NCBI GenBank assembly: GCA_021299695.1
Contig: JAJTEK010000004.1
Location: 1 to 64,000 of the forward strand
Direction: 5' to 3'
DNA: 64,000 nt
Source: Pirellula sp.
GTDB lineage: Bacteria > Planctomycetota > Planctomycetia > Pirellulales > Pirellulaceae
Below the pieces are notes generated by a model, which saw nothing but the letters and a program-made list of their open reading frames with translations, ran no database searches and was not told the DNA's origin. Made by a program: the position numbers and the translations under genes. Of this stretch, positions 7,649 through 20,644 are shown one piece after another (the stretch's first letter is position 1; each line of letters begins with the position of its first letter).

Positions 7649-9079
7649 ATGAAGAACCTCGCTCTGGAACTTATCGAGGCACAAGCACGATTGCTTCGAC
7701 GCCGCTGGTTTCTCAAGGAGTGCGCGGTGGGACTCGGAGGTTTGGCTGCTTTGGAACTTCTTGCTGGGGAGTCCTCGGCCCAAGAGTCCGCTGGGCCGCT
7801 TGCGGCCCGAGCTCCCCATTTCCCTGCGAAAATAAAGCGAGTCGTCTATATGTTCCAGGCCGGAGCACCGAGCCAACTGGAACTTTACGATCCGAAGCCC
7901 GAGTTGGCCAATAGAAATGGTCAGTTGCCTCCCCCTGAATTGCTTCAAGGTTATCGGGCTGCATTTATCAATCCGAACTCGGCGCTGCTTGGGGGTAAGT
8001 TCGGATTTGCGCCTCACGGAAAGTGCGGCATGGAGCTCAGCGAGGTATTGCCGCAGATCGCTGGCATCGCCGATCAGATGGTGCTGATTCGCTCCATGCA
8101 GACCGACGCGGTCAACCATGCACCTGCTCAGATCATGATGAACAGCGGCTCCCAGCAATTTGGGCGTCCGAGTTTAGGGAGTTGGACGCTCTACGGCTTG
8201 GGCTCGGAGTCCAAGGATCTGCCTGGTTTTGTCGTTTTGACCAGCGCCAAAGGTACCAGCGGAGGTGCGAGCAATTACGGAAGCGGTTTTTTGCCTACGA
8301 CGTTTTCCGGAACACCGTTCCGCAGCACCGGTGACCCCGTGTTGTATCTGTCGAATCCTAAGGGAGTCGATGGCCAAGCCCAACGCGATTCGATCGATGC
8401 GATCGCCAAACTCAATCGCATGACCCTCGACGAGGTCGGAGATCCGGAGATCGCCTCTCGCATCCAAAGTTATGAGCTCGCTTCAAAACTACAAACCAGT
8501 GCGCCGGAGTTGATGGATTTAAGCACGGAGAGCAAAGAGACGCTCGAGCTCTACGGCGTTAAGGATCCCAAGGAGGCTAGTTTTGCTCGCAATTGTCTAC
8601 TCGCCAGGCGTTTGCTCGAGCGAGGCGTGCGATTTGTTCAGCTTTTTCACGAAGTTTGGGATCAGCATGGGGATTTGACCAACGGAGTCAAGAACAACGC
8701 AGCGGCGACCGATCGCCCAAGCGCCGCGCTGGTACAGGATCTCCAGCGGCTCGGGTTGCTCGAAGATACGCTGGTGATCTGGGGGGGCGAGTTCGGTCGC
8801 ACACCGATGGTCCAAGGTGGCAACGACGGCCGAGACCACCACAACCGAGCCTTTAGCATTTGGATGGCAGGCGGCGGCCTGCGACAAGGCATGGTCTATG
8901 GTAAAACCGATGACTTCGGCTTCAACGCCGTTGAAAATCCTGTCCACGTGCACGATCTGCATGCGACCATTTTGCATCTGCTAGGTTTCGATCACACTCG
9001 ATTGACCTACCGATTCCAGGGGCGAGATTTTCGACTGACGGACGTCCATGGAAACGTAGTCCGCGATATTCTCGCTTAG
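7649..9079 (+). CDS. DUF1501 family exported protein, not paired with its own PSCyt gene
   Basis: 476 residues from the ATG at 7649. The frame is open from 7577, but that upstream part encodes the low-complexity 8-bp repeat (IIRSSDHQI), so I prefer 7649, which has a GGAACGA upstream. LLRRRWFLKECAVGLGG is a good Tat-type signal (RRxFLK). Family motifs: FQAGAPSQLELYDPKPEL, GGEFGRTPMV, GRDHHNRAFSIWMAGGG, and VHVHDLHATILHL followed by RDFRLTDVHG. It points away from pair A and is followed by convergent trmL, so it is a single-gene unit. It is close in motifs to the pair C DUF1501 (both have the GAPSQLE/GGPSQLE variant), suggesting duplication inside the genome. Catalytic activity is unknown. Confidence 0.85.
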   Translation: MKNLALELIEAQARLLRRRWFLKECAVGLGGLAALELLAGESSAQESAGPLAARAPHFPAKIKRVVYMFQAGAPSQLELYDPKPELANRNGQLPPPELLQGYRAAFINPNSALLGGKFGFAPHGKCGMELSEVLPQIAGIADQMVLIRSMQTDAVNHAPAQIMMNSGSQQFGRPSLGSWTLYGLGSESKDLPGFVVLTSAKGTSGGASNYGSGFLPTTFSGTPFRSTGDPVLYLSNPKGVDGQAQRDSIDAIAKLNRMTLDEVGDPEIASRIQSYELASKLQTSAPELMDLSTESKETLELYGVKDPKEASFARNCLLARRLLERGVRFVQLFHEVWDQHGDLTNGVKNNAAATDRPSAALVQDLQRLGLLEDTLVIWGGEFGRTPMVQGGNDGRDHHNRAFSIWMAGGGLRQGMVYGKTDDFGFNAVENPVHVHDLHATILHLLGFDHTRLTYRFQGRDFRLTDVHGNVVRDILA

Positions 9080-9099
9080 CGATCACGATCCAACGGCAG

Positions 9100-9588
9100 T
9101 CATTCCCTAGAGCATTGTGAGCATTGGCGGTAGGCTTCGAAAAGTCCGATTCCTGCGGCGACCGAGAGGTTTAGGCTCCGGACCGGTCCTGTCATGGGGA
9201 GTCGAAGGCAATGCTCTGCGAACTCGGTGCGGACACTAGGGGGAAGTCCGTTCGACTCGCTCCCAAAGACGAGCCAGTCGCCGACTGCGTAGCGGACTTG
9301 GGTATGAAGTTGCTGGGCGAATTTGGTGAAGAACCAAGTGCGTTTGAGGTCCATTTTCGCGAGCATCAAGGCCCAGGTATCGACCACTTCGATGTCTAGG
9401 AACTGCCAATAGTCCAATCCTGCGCGCTGGACGAGTTTTTCATCGAGCCGAAATCCCATCGGCCGAACGACCCAAAGCTTCGCATCGAGCGCTACGCACG
9501 AACGTCCTATATTCCCTGTGTTCTGTGGGATTTCTGGTTGAAAAAGCACGACGTTAAACGAAGGCTTCCCAAGTGCGATTTCGGACAT
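9100..9588 (-). CDS. trmL: tRNA (cytidine/uridine-34-2'-O)-methyltransferase, TrmL-type SPOUT enzyme
   Basis: 162 residues, the usual length for TrmL (about 155-160). The family adds a 2'-O-methyl group at the tRNA wobble position from S-adenosylmethionine in the cytoplasm, using a trefoil-knot SPOUT fold. Seen in order: VVLFQPEIPQNTGNIGRSC (motif 1), VRPMGFRLDEKLVQRAGLDY, VFGSESNGLP (motif 2), and MTGPVRSLNLSVAAGIGLFE (motif 3, knot and cofactor loop). All conserved residues of these motifs appear intact. It converges on the lone DUF1501 gene with a 20-base gap and is divergent from the zinc-ribbon gene. Confidence 0.93.
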   Translation of the reverse strand: MSEIALGKPSFNVVLFQPEIPQNTGNIGRSCVALDAKLWVVRPMGFRLDEKLVQRAGLDYWQFLDIEVVDTWALMLAKMDLKRTWFFTKFAQQLHTQVRYAVGDWLVFGSESNGLPPSVRTEFAEHCLRLPMTGPVRSLNLSVAAGIGLFEAYRQCSQCSRE

Positions 9589-9618
9589 AATGGACCACTA
9601 GCCAATTGCAAGATCGGT

Positions 9619-9624
9619 TATAAT
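9619..9624 (+). promoter_or_regulatory. Possible -10 box for the zinc-ribbon membrane protein gene
   Basis: A perfect TATAAT in the 81-base divergent spacer, 45 bases before the ATG at 9670. No good -35 hexamer lies 16-18 bases upstream, so this is only a candidate. Confidence 0.3.
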
Positions 9625-9669
9625 TCGTCGCCAAGTTTCGACCCATTGTTCTAAGCATCCATCTTCGAT

Positions 9670-10455
9670 ATGCCAATCCCAGTCACCTGCCCAGGTTGCC
9701 TAGCAAGGTTCACCGTCAGCGACAAATACGCCGGGAAACAAGGGCCTTGTCCTAAGTGCAAGCAGACGATTACTGTTCCCGACAAGTCGCAGGAAGTGGT
9801 CATCCACGCACCGGAGAATTATGGTCCAAAGGATGCGGGGGGTAGGCCGGTTCTCAAGCCGATCAAGCGGGTGGAGTTTACCCCCAACGGTTTTCAGATC
9901 GTCGTGGCAATCGGAGTAGCCTCCGTCTCGATCATCGCAGCCCTCTGGGCCCGCTTGTCTGGGATCACACCGCCGACTTGGGCTCTAGCATTCGTCGCGA
10001 TCGCTCTTGCTTATCCTCTGTGCTCGATCGGCTATACGTTCTTCAAAGATGATGAACTTGGAGGCTACATAGGAAAAGACCGCTTGGTGCGACTCGGGCT
10101 CTGCGCGGGAGTCTTTGCACTGACCTGGGGGGTTTATTGGTTGCTTGCATCTTACTTTGGCAACCGAGTGCTAGCGCAAGTCGATACACTCCAAATGTCC
10201 ATCTTTGTGCTTGTCATGTTCGGACTCGGGATCGCCGTATCGGTCGGATCCTGTGAACTCGAGGTCGGTCAGTCCTTTCTCCACTATGCCATTTACTTTG
10301 TCGCGACCCTGCTTCTAGCGTTCCTAGCAGGCCTGCCTCTGGCAGCCCCTTTTTCCAAAGACTCCGACGATGCATCGCTCGGGTTGCCTAAGGGTAGTCA
10401 GAAAGTTCTACTGCCGACCCAACCCACAAATCCGCCTGTTCCCAACACGCCCTGA
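9670..10455 (+). CDS. Membrane protein with N-terminal MJ0042-type zinc ribbon
   Basis: 261 residues. Residues 6-35 form a two-CxxC zinc ribbon: CPGC at the start and CPKC about 20 residues later (PCPKCKQTITVPDK), as in MJ0042-type ribbons common in planctomycetes. After a 50-residue linker come about five hydrophobic helices (for example IVVAIGVASVSIIAALW, LGLCAGVFALTWGVYWLL, SIFVLVMFGLGIAVSV, YAIYFVATLLLAFLAGL), so it is an inner-membrane protein with a cytoplasmic ribbon if the N-terminus stays inside. The C-terminal tail is Pro/Thr-rich. No enzymatic motif is visible. The ThuA-like gene starts 60 bases downstream in the same direction. Confidence 0.75.
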   Translation: MPIPVTCPGCLARFTVSDKYAGKQGPCPKCKQTITVPDKSQEVVIHAPENYGPKDAGGRPVLKPIKRVEFTPNGFQIVVAIGVASVSIIAALWARLSGITPPTWALAFVAIALAYPLCSIGYTFFKDDELGGYIGKDRLVRLGLCAGVFALTWGVYWLLASYFGNRVLAQVDTLQMSIFVLVMFGLGIAVSVGSCELEVGQSFLHYAIYFVATLLLAFLAGLPLAAPFSKDSDDASLGLPKGSQKVLLPTQPTNPPVPNTP

Positions 10456-10514
10456 CCCTCTTTTTTCCCGCTCCTGCAACCCTAGGTTCGTTCCCCCATC
10501 GGAGATCCTCCCCC

Positions 10515-11706
<1,192 letters not shown>

Positions 11707-14418
11707 ATGCTCGCGTCGCTGCGATCCAGAGCCGCTCTTGAAAACCAGCCATCGATCGCCGCCAAGCTGTTGGCGATCGGCTGCTGGCTTTTGTCCTTAG
11801 GATGTCTTGTCGCAACCGGCTGCAAAACCCTTACCATTCCGGCGATCAATCCCAACGGAGGAACCGTCTTCTCGGGTCAATCCACGACGCTGGTCTCACC
11901 CCATGCTGCCAACAATGGCTATCCGGTTCAAGGTCCATCGTACCAGACCCCCCCGGAACCGAAAAAATGTATGCACGGAGTTCCGACTGGGACCGACGGG
12001 AAATCGGGCCATCAGTGCAAACTGTGCAAAGGTGGTGCTACCAGTGCCGATGCGGCCCGAGCCCGATGCGGCGAACTCTTGCTGACTCCCACCAAACTCG
12101 TCGCCCCCGTCGGTGGCGAGGTCATCTTGCTCGCTGGGATCTGCGGCAAGGACGGAATGCTCGTGACCGGCGAACCGATTGAATGGATGCTCTCACCCGA
12201 GAGCGTCGGACAGATTATCGATGTCGGTGACAACAACCAAAGCCAACGACAGCATTTGTTCAAAAAGCACAAAAACGCCCCCGACACCGGCAAGCTCGAT
12301 GTCGATTTTGCTCGCGGTCGAACCAGCAGCGAACCAGGGAAAATCACGCGGGGAACGGCGCGTACCCAGGACGATCTGCCCATTCGCATGGGGCAAACGT
12401 GGCTGAGTCTTTCAAGCCCGAGCGAGGGGGTCTCGAAGGTAACCGTCATGGCTCCCGAGAGCGAAGCTTGGGATAAACGCCGTCAGACCGCAACCATCTA
12501 TTGGGTCGATGCGCGTTGGGAGTTCCCACAGCCCCAGCAAAGCACAAGCGGGCAACCGATCACCTTGGTCACCAAGGTCAGCAAAGCCGACGGACTCGTT
12601 CCAGCCGAAGGCTGGATCGTGCGTTACCGGTCGTTGAACCCAGAAGTCGCTCGCTTTCTACCTCAGTACGGTGAAGTGTTCGAAAAATATGTCGACCGCA
12701 ACGGGAATGCGGTCGTGGAATTGGTCAACATGCTTCAACCCAATTCGATCTCCAAGGCCAATGCATCTGCACTGATCGAGGTCGAGGTCGTGCGCCCAGG
12801 GCAATCGTCCGAGAACATGCCCGAGTTGCCTCTGGGGCGAGGCACCGTGCAGGTAACCTGGAGCTCTGCGGAACTGAACCTAAGCGTCGCGGGTCCCGAA
12901 GTCGCGGTACCAGCACAACCCTTGGCCTATACCGCTACGCTCGAAAATGATGGCTATGCACAGGCCGAGAACGTTGTGCTAACCGCTGCGGTTCCCAACG
13001 GAATGAGCATTCAAAGTGTCACTCCCCAACCGACCCGTCGGACCGGAAACAGCATGTCTTGGGATGTTGGCGTTCTCGGGCCGCGACAAGCGCTCGATGT
13101 CCAATTGGTCACCGAAGCGACCAGCGAAATGGACGCCCGTGTGGTCTTTGAAGCGACCGGGGCTTCCGGTATCCAAAAGAACGCGGTGATCTCGACGCTG
13201 GTCCAAAAACCCCAAGTCACCTTGAGCATCAATGCCGATCCGACCACCACGCAACTCGCTATCGGTGATCTTGCGACGTTCAACATGAAGCTCACCAATA
13301 CGGGCAACCAAACCGTCACGGACTTGGTGGTTTTCCTCGAAGCTGGACCCGGACTCGTTCACGCCAGGGACGGAGCTAGGGAAGTCTCACGACCCGTGGG
13401 CTATCTTGCTCCGGGCCAAAGCGTCGACCTATCGGCTCAGTTTCTTGCCGAGCGCGAAGGCGAATTGACCGTCAAAGCCACCGCCAGGACCGCCAATCAG
13501 GTCCTTACAGGATCGGCAGCGACGGTCCGCGCAGTGCCAGGTCCCCAACGCGTACCCCAAGTCGAACTCGAAATGCGGCCAAGCACCGGTGCGAACCCTA
13601 TCGCTGTCGGTACCGCGACGGCCGTGCAGCTTTTCGTGCGCAACACCGGACCTGTTGCAGTTCGGAATCTGATCGTCACGGTCAAATACGACCCGGCACT
13701 GACTCCCACGGGCGCCTCGGCTGGTTTCGAGCCGATGTATGCCAATCAAATCCTGCGATGGCGATTGCCGGAATTGCCCGTTGGCATGACGACCGAATAC
13801 CAAGTCAACTTCAGCGGGGGCCAAGTCTCGGCCGACGCCCAAGTCGTCGGAACCGTCGAATCGGAGGATCGGAAGGTTCGCGTCATGAGAAACGTCGGTA
13901 TCCCAATCGTTCAAGCAGGACAGCCCAGTTCCGGGGTCCCGACGGTACCACCGCCGGGGCTGGCTCCAAACGCCCCACCTGCAGCTCCGCCATCCCTTCC
14001 GCCAACACTCCCTATGGCCCAGCCACCTGCGGCACCTGCCACCGATCTGCTCGTATCGATCGAACCGGTCAACCGATCCGCAAGACTCAACGAACAGTCG
14101 GACTACATCGTCACGGTCCGAAACGCTTCGGCGATCAATCAGCAACAGGTCTCTTTGGTGCTACAAGTCCCCGAGGGGGTGCAGGTGACCGATGTACGCG
14201 GGCCTGCAGCCTCGAGTTATCAGTTCGATGAAGCTGGACGAATTCTAACGATGGACCCAATCCAAACCTTGCGTCCTGAGGATCAAGTTGCCTACCGAGT
14301 GGTCTTTTTGCACCGTCTCGTCGGGCAAGGCACTCTCAGGGCGATTGCCAAATCGGGGAATGCACCGAACCCTGTAAGTTCCAACTCGACGATTACGACC
14401 CTAGGTCCCTCGGAGTAA
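11707..14418 (+). CDS. Large lipoprotein with DUF11-type repeats
   Basis: 903 residues. The N-terminus has a hydrophobic run ending in a lipobox-like ATGC at about residue 38, so it is probably a lipid-anchored envelope protein. A Cys-rich stretch follows (CMHG, then CKLCKGG, about residues 87-110). Three or more DUF11-like beta-sandwich repeats follow: PLAYTATLENDGYAQAENVV (about 400), LATFNMKLTNTGNQTVTDLV (about 518), VQLFVRNTGPVAVRNLIV (about 640) and DYIVTVRNASAINQQQVSLV (about 800), separated near 745-780 by a Pro/Ala-rich hinge. DUF11 repeats act as stalks in surface proteins. No catalytic motif. Role inferred as envelope structure or adhesion scaffold. The gene is monocistronic by spacing. 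Confidence 0.75.
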   Translation: MLASLRSRAALENQPSIAAKLLAIGCWLLSLGCLVATGCKTLTIPAINPNGGTVFSGQSTTLVSPHAANNGYPVQGPSYQTPPEPKKCMHGVPTGTDGKSGHQCKLCKGGATSADAARARCGELLLTPTKLVAPVGGEVILLAGICGKDGMLVTGEPIEWMLSPESVGQIIDVGDNNQSQRQHLFKKHKNAPDTGKLDVDFARGRTSSEPGKITRGTARTQDDLPIRMGQTWLSLSSPSEGVSKVTVMAPESEAWDKRRQTATIYWVDARWEFPQPQQSTSGQPITLVTKVSKADGLVPAEGWIVRYRSLNPEVARFLPQYGEVFEKYVDRNGNAVVELVNMLQPNSISKANASALIEVEVVRPGQSSENMPELPLGRGTVQVTWSSAELNLSVAGPEVAVPAQPLAYTATLENDGYAQAENVVLTAAVPNGMSIQSVTPQPTRRTGNSMSWDVGVLGPRQALDVQLVTEATSEMDARVVFEATGASGIQKNAVISTLVQKPQVTLSINADPTTTQLAIGDLATFNMKLTNTGNQTVTDLVVFLEAGPGLVHARDGAREVSRPVGYLAPGQSVDLSAQFLAEREGELTVKATARTANQVLTGSAATVRAVPGPQRVPQVELEMRPSTGANPIAVGTATAVQLFVRNTGPVAVRNLIVTVKYDPALTPTGASAGFEPMYANQILRWRLPELPVGMTTEYQVNFSGGQVSADAQVVGTVESEDRKVRVMRNVGIPIVQAGQPSSGVPTVPPPGLAPNAPPAAPPSLPPTLPMAQPPAAPATDLLVSIEPVNRSARLNEQSDYIVTVRNASAINQQQVSLVLQVPEGVQVTDVRGPAASSYQFDEAGRILTMDPIQTLRPEDQVAYRVVFLHRLVGQGTLRAIAKSGNAPNPVSSNSTITTLGPSE

Positions 14419-14477
14419 ACGGCGTAACTGCGTCCCCCATGACCACTATCTCCCCTGTGTATCATCGCGGAGTAGGT

Positions 14478-15914
14478 CTAAGCCAAAATCTCGCGGACCA
14501 CTCGCCCGTGCACATCGGTCAAACGAAAATCTCTGCCGGAGTACCGAAACGTCAGCTTTTCATGGTCGATGCCCATCAGGTGCAGAAGGGTCGCGTGGAG
14601 GTCATGCACATGGACCTTATTCTCCATCGCGGCAAACCCGAATTCGTCGGTCGATCCATAGGTCATCCCACCTCGAACGCCACCACCAGCGAGCCATACC
14701 GAAAAACCATGGTTGTTATGGTCGCGGCCCTTGGCCCCTTCGGACACCGGAGTGCGCCCGAATTCACCCCCCCATAGAATCAATGTGTCTTCGAACAAAC
14801 CTCGCGCCTTGAGGTCCTTGATCAGTGCCGCGATGGGTTGGTCAACTGCTTGGGCTTTCTTGGCATGGTCTGCGATGTTGTCGTGGTCGTCCCACGGTTG
14901 ACCATTTCCGTAGAAGACCTGGACCATCCGTACACCTCGTTCGACCAATCGACGGGCCGCAAGGCAACCGTCGGCGAATTCACCTTTACCGTAGGCATCG
15001 CGGGTCGCCTGTGTCTCTTGATCGAGATTAAAGACATCCTGGGCCTCGGTTTGCATTCGGAATGCCATTTCCAGGGACTGGATCCTTGCCTCGAGCGGGT
15101 TGTCGCTACCTCCTCGTTGTTCGAGGTGCATCTGATTGATCTGCTTGAGCAAATCGAGTTGCTCGCGCTGAGAGGTTTTCGAGATCGCTGCGTTTTGGAT
15201 GTCTCGGATCACACTCTGTGGATCCATTTTCGAGTTGTTGATCTGCGCTCCTTGGTAGATCCCCGGTAGAAACCGATTGCCCCAGAGGGCCGGTCCTACG
15301 ACCGGCTTGCCTGGGCACAAAACGACGAACCCTGGAAGGTTTTCGTTTTCTGTACCCAATCCGTAAAGGAGCCACGAGCCCATCGAGGGTCTTGTCGGCT
15401 GGGTCTCTCCACTGGTCATCATCAAAAGCGATGGTTCATGGTTCGGGATGTTCGTGTGCATCGAACGGATCACGCAAAGATCGTCTGCACAGGTGCTCAA
15501 GTGCGGAAAGATCTCACTGATCTCGAGTCCGCTTTGCCCATGCTTATCGAACCGAAAGGGGGATTTCATCAACCCCCCGGTCTTCCTCTCGGTCTTCAGA
15601 TCGGCTCCGGGAGGTCGTTGGCCATCGTACTTGGTAAGGGCTGGTTTGGGGTCGAAGGTGTCGACTTGCGAGGGGCCACCGTTCATAAACAGGTGGATGA
15701 TCCGCTTGGCTCGCGCCGGAAACATCGGTTGCTTGGGAGCCAACGGATTTTGCGACGCACCGACCAACGCTGGGTCTTGTCCCAAGAGCCCTTGTTGTCC
15801 CAGGATGCCGGCTAGACCGAGCGATCCGAGTCCGGTACCGAGGGTTTGCAAAAGGGACCGGCGCGAAGAGACACCGAGGGATTCGGAAGCGAGTTGTGAG
15901 TGATGGACTCTCAT
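14478..15914 (-). CDS. DUF1501 family exported protein (pair B)
   Basis: 478 residues. SSRRSLLQTLGTGLGSLGLAG is a Tat-like signal near residues 16-36. Motifs: HLFMNGGPSQVDTFDPKPAL, GGEFGRTPVSEGAKGRDHN, HGFSVWLAGGGVRGG, VHVHDLHATLLHL, and RDFRLTDVHGRVVREIL. It is 24 bases downstream of the pair B PSCyt gene. Compared with pair A it keeps the VDTFDPKPAL form rather than the QLELYDPKP form, so pairs A and B are closer to each other than to pair C. It converges on the DUF11 gene with a 59-base gap lacking an obvious terminator. Confidence 0.86.
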   Translation of the reverse strand: MRVHHSQLASESLGVSSRRSLLQTLGTGLGSLGLAGILGQQGLLGQDPALVGASQNPLAPKQPMFPARAKRIIHLFMNGGPSQVDTFDPKPALTKYDGQRPPGADLKTERKTGGLMKSPFRFDKHGQSGLEISEIFPHLSTCADDLCVIRSMHTNIPNHEPSLLMMTSGETQPTRPSMGSWLLYGLGTENENLPGFVVLCPGKPVVGPALWGNRFLPGIYQGAQINNSKMDPQSVIRDIQNAAISKTSQREQLDLLKQINQMHLEQRGGSDNPLEARIQSLEMAFRMQTEAQDVFNLDQETQATRDAYGKGEFADGCLAARRLVERGVRMVQVFYGNGQPWDDHDNIADHAKKAQAVDQPIAALIKDLKARGLFEDTLILWGGEFGRTPVSEGAKGRDHNNHGFSVWLAGGGVRGGMTYGSTDEFGFAAMENKVHVHDLHATLLHLMGIDHEKLTFRYSGRDFRLTDVHGRVVREILA

Positions 15915-15938
15915 GGTTGGCTTTTTGGAAGGGTTGGC

Positions 15939-19184
<3,246 letters not shown>

Positions 19185-19276
19185 ACGGAATGTGGGCTGA
19201 GGTGGGGGATGGGTGCCAGCACGGTGGGGAGGATGGCTTAGTATAGCCCATCTTTCCGTAGGATTCCACTCAGAGT

Positions 19277-19310
19277 CATGGTAGAGCGATTGTCCCCAAT
19301 CGCTCCTAGT
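19277..19310. repeat. Palindromic intergenic repeat, copy 1
   Basis: A 34-bp unit whose core is a perfect hairpin, GAGCGATTG paired with CAATCGCTC around a TCCC loop. It is identical to copy 2. It resembles a REP-like element; read in one frame it gives a peptide like LGTIALP that I recall seeing as spurious N-terminal extensions in planctomycete annotations. Confidence 0.8.
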
Positions 19311-19332
19311 TTGTCGTAGACGTATTGTCTTG

Positions 19333-19366
19333 CATGGTAGAGCGATTGTCCCCAATCGCTCCTAGT
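19333..19366. repeat. Palindromic intergenic repeat, copy 2
   Basis: Identical 34-bp copy, offset 56 bases from copy 1 and in the same orientation. The 22 bases between the copies are not repeated. The minus-strand frame that runs through this copy is the false extension of the pair B PSCyt gene. Confidence 0.8.
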
Positions 19367-19573
19367 CGTCGGTAACGACGGGTCTTAAGGCTTTTGCATC
19401 ACGCTACCGGAGGCTGTTTCCTCGTCTTGGATCGGGCGAGGTGGTACCAGACCTTAGAGCTTTCCTAAGCAGACCTAAGCCCACTTAAGGTGCTCCCCAT
19501 TCAAATCGCGACGACCAGTTAGCCAGCACCGGCGTTTGACTAGCGTCTGGCTCTCAGCGTTTTTCGCATTGCT

Positions 19574-20458
19574 CTACTCTTCGAATCGCCGTGGCCTGAG
19601 ATTCGTTGGATCCTGCTTAGAGATCTCGCGCAGGAAGGTGGCAAGCTCTTCCTGTGTCTCTTCGTTGGCGTGGACCACCAAGACCGAGCCGACCATCGAC
19701 ATCATGGAAGTCCCCCCAGAGTTGACCCAAGTCTCTGGAGTTATCAACGTTTCGATAGCGTGAATGAGATCGTTCGTTACCGTGTTGTTGGGAAAGATAA
19801 AGCTAAGGTCATAGTAGCGGATGATATTGGCCGAATTCTTTTTGTTGGTGACAACGAGTGCTTCTCCTTTCACTACCGTCGTCAAATTCAATGGTTCGAG
19901 TACTTGTCGGATGATGTCGCGTGCTCGCGTGTCCGTGCGAACTGCCATTACGGGGTCCTCTGGTGTGATGGTCTCATCTTCCAATCCTTTCTCATCGATC
20001 AAGATAGCGATCCCCAATTCGTCGCTCAGCGTTTGAAAGAAACTGCGCAGGGGTGTTTTCCCGAGGCTTACGTCGATACGTTTGTCCAGCCTGCGGCGAA
20101 TATCAGCTTCTCGCTCATTGGCCTCGGCATCCGCGGCACCATCGAGCCAACCTGGAACCTCGGCATTCGCTTTGGACCATTCGTAAGGGACCAGCAGTTT
20201 TGGCGCAGGCCAGTTCGCAGACGTGGCTAAATAAATCATATCGCCCCCGCCCATACCTCCCATCCCACCCACACCCCCGCCCACACTGCCCCCCATACCG
20301 CCCATCTGGGCAAGCACATCAGGTTGGTCGCTGGATGTTTCTCTTTGAACGAGAATTTCAGGGGTTTGGTTTACAAACCCCAACCCGCCGATTTTCAGTG
20401 CGGTCACCAGTGCGATACCCCCAGCGATACCGACCATTGAGAAAAAAGATCTAGTCAT
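19574..20458 (-). CDS. Truncated secretin-like protein (STN-type domain without secretin barrel)
   Basis: 294 residues from the ATG at 20458, preceded by GGAGAAA. A signal or anchor helix (FFSMVGIAGGIALVTAL) is followed by a Gly/Met-rich low-complexity stretch (QMGGMGGSVGGGVGGMGGMG, about 54-75). Residues 120-290 match the N-terminal modules of the large secretin in this window: FFQTLSDELGIAILIDEKGL, VLEPLNLTTVVKGEALVV and IETLITPETWVNSGGTSMMS align with ISEMTGLIILIDEPS, MLEPLNLTYVVKNEVVKI and IESTISPDVWLNAGGTATMS. The secretin pore domain is absent. It may be a periplasmic partner or a degenerate paralogue; I infer homology from the motif-by-motif match. Confidence 0.7.
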   Translation of the reverse strand: MTRSFFSMVGIAGGIALVTALKIGGLGFVNQTPEILVQRETSSDQPDVLAQMGGMGGSVGGGVGGMGGMGGGDMIYLATSANWPAPKLLVPYEWSKANAEVPGWLDGAADAEANEREADIRRRLDKRIDVSLGKTPLRSFFQTLSDELGIAILIDEKGLEDETITPEDPVMAVRTDTRARDIIRQVLEPLNLTTVVKGEALVVTNKKNSANIIRYYDLSFIFPNNTVTNDLIHAIETLITPETWVNSGGTSMMSMVGSVLVVHANEETQEELATFLREISKQDPTNLRPRRFEE

Positions 20459-20644
20459 GAGCGTTTCTCCATTGAAGAGATGCAGAAAAGAGAGACCGAG
20501 AAGAGTAGGTTGCCGACTTGGATGCGCGATCCGCAAAGAACCCACCCAAACCTGCTTACGGAATTGTAAACCTATACGTTGGCCGTCGCCAACATTTTCC
20601 GTTCGCTCGGAACTATTTCTCTAGGCTTGCTTGGCCGGAAAGTT

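Larger units (their letters stand above)
19185..19573. other. 389-bp intergenic region holding two palindromic repeats
   Basis: Between two minus-strand genes. It contains the two 34-bp palindromic repeats listed separately. No short coding frame, tRNA-like fold or convincing promoter was seen. Confidence 0.5.

Noticed and set aside
19185-19355. 57-residue N-terminal extension of the pair B cytochrome
   Set aside because: It is encoded by the palindromic intergenic repeat, and the signal peptide starts properly at the ATG at 19184.
20578-20593. Hairpin GTTGGC/GCCAAC as a terminator of the spermidine synthase gene
   Set aside because: The 6-bp stem is short and lacks a T-run on the minus strand.
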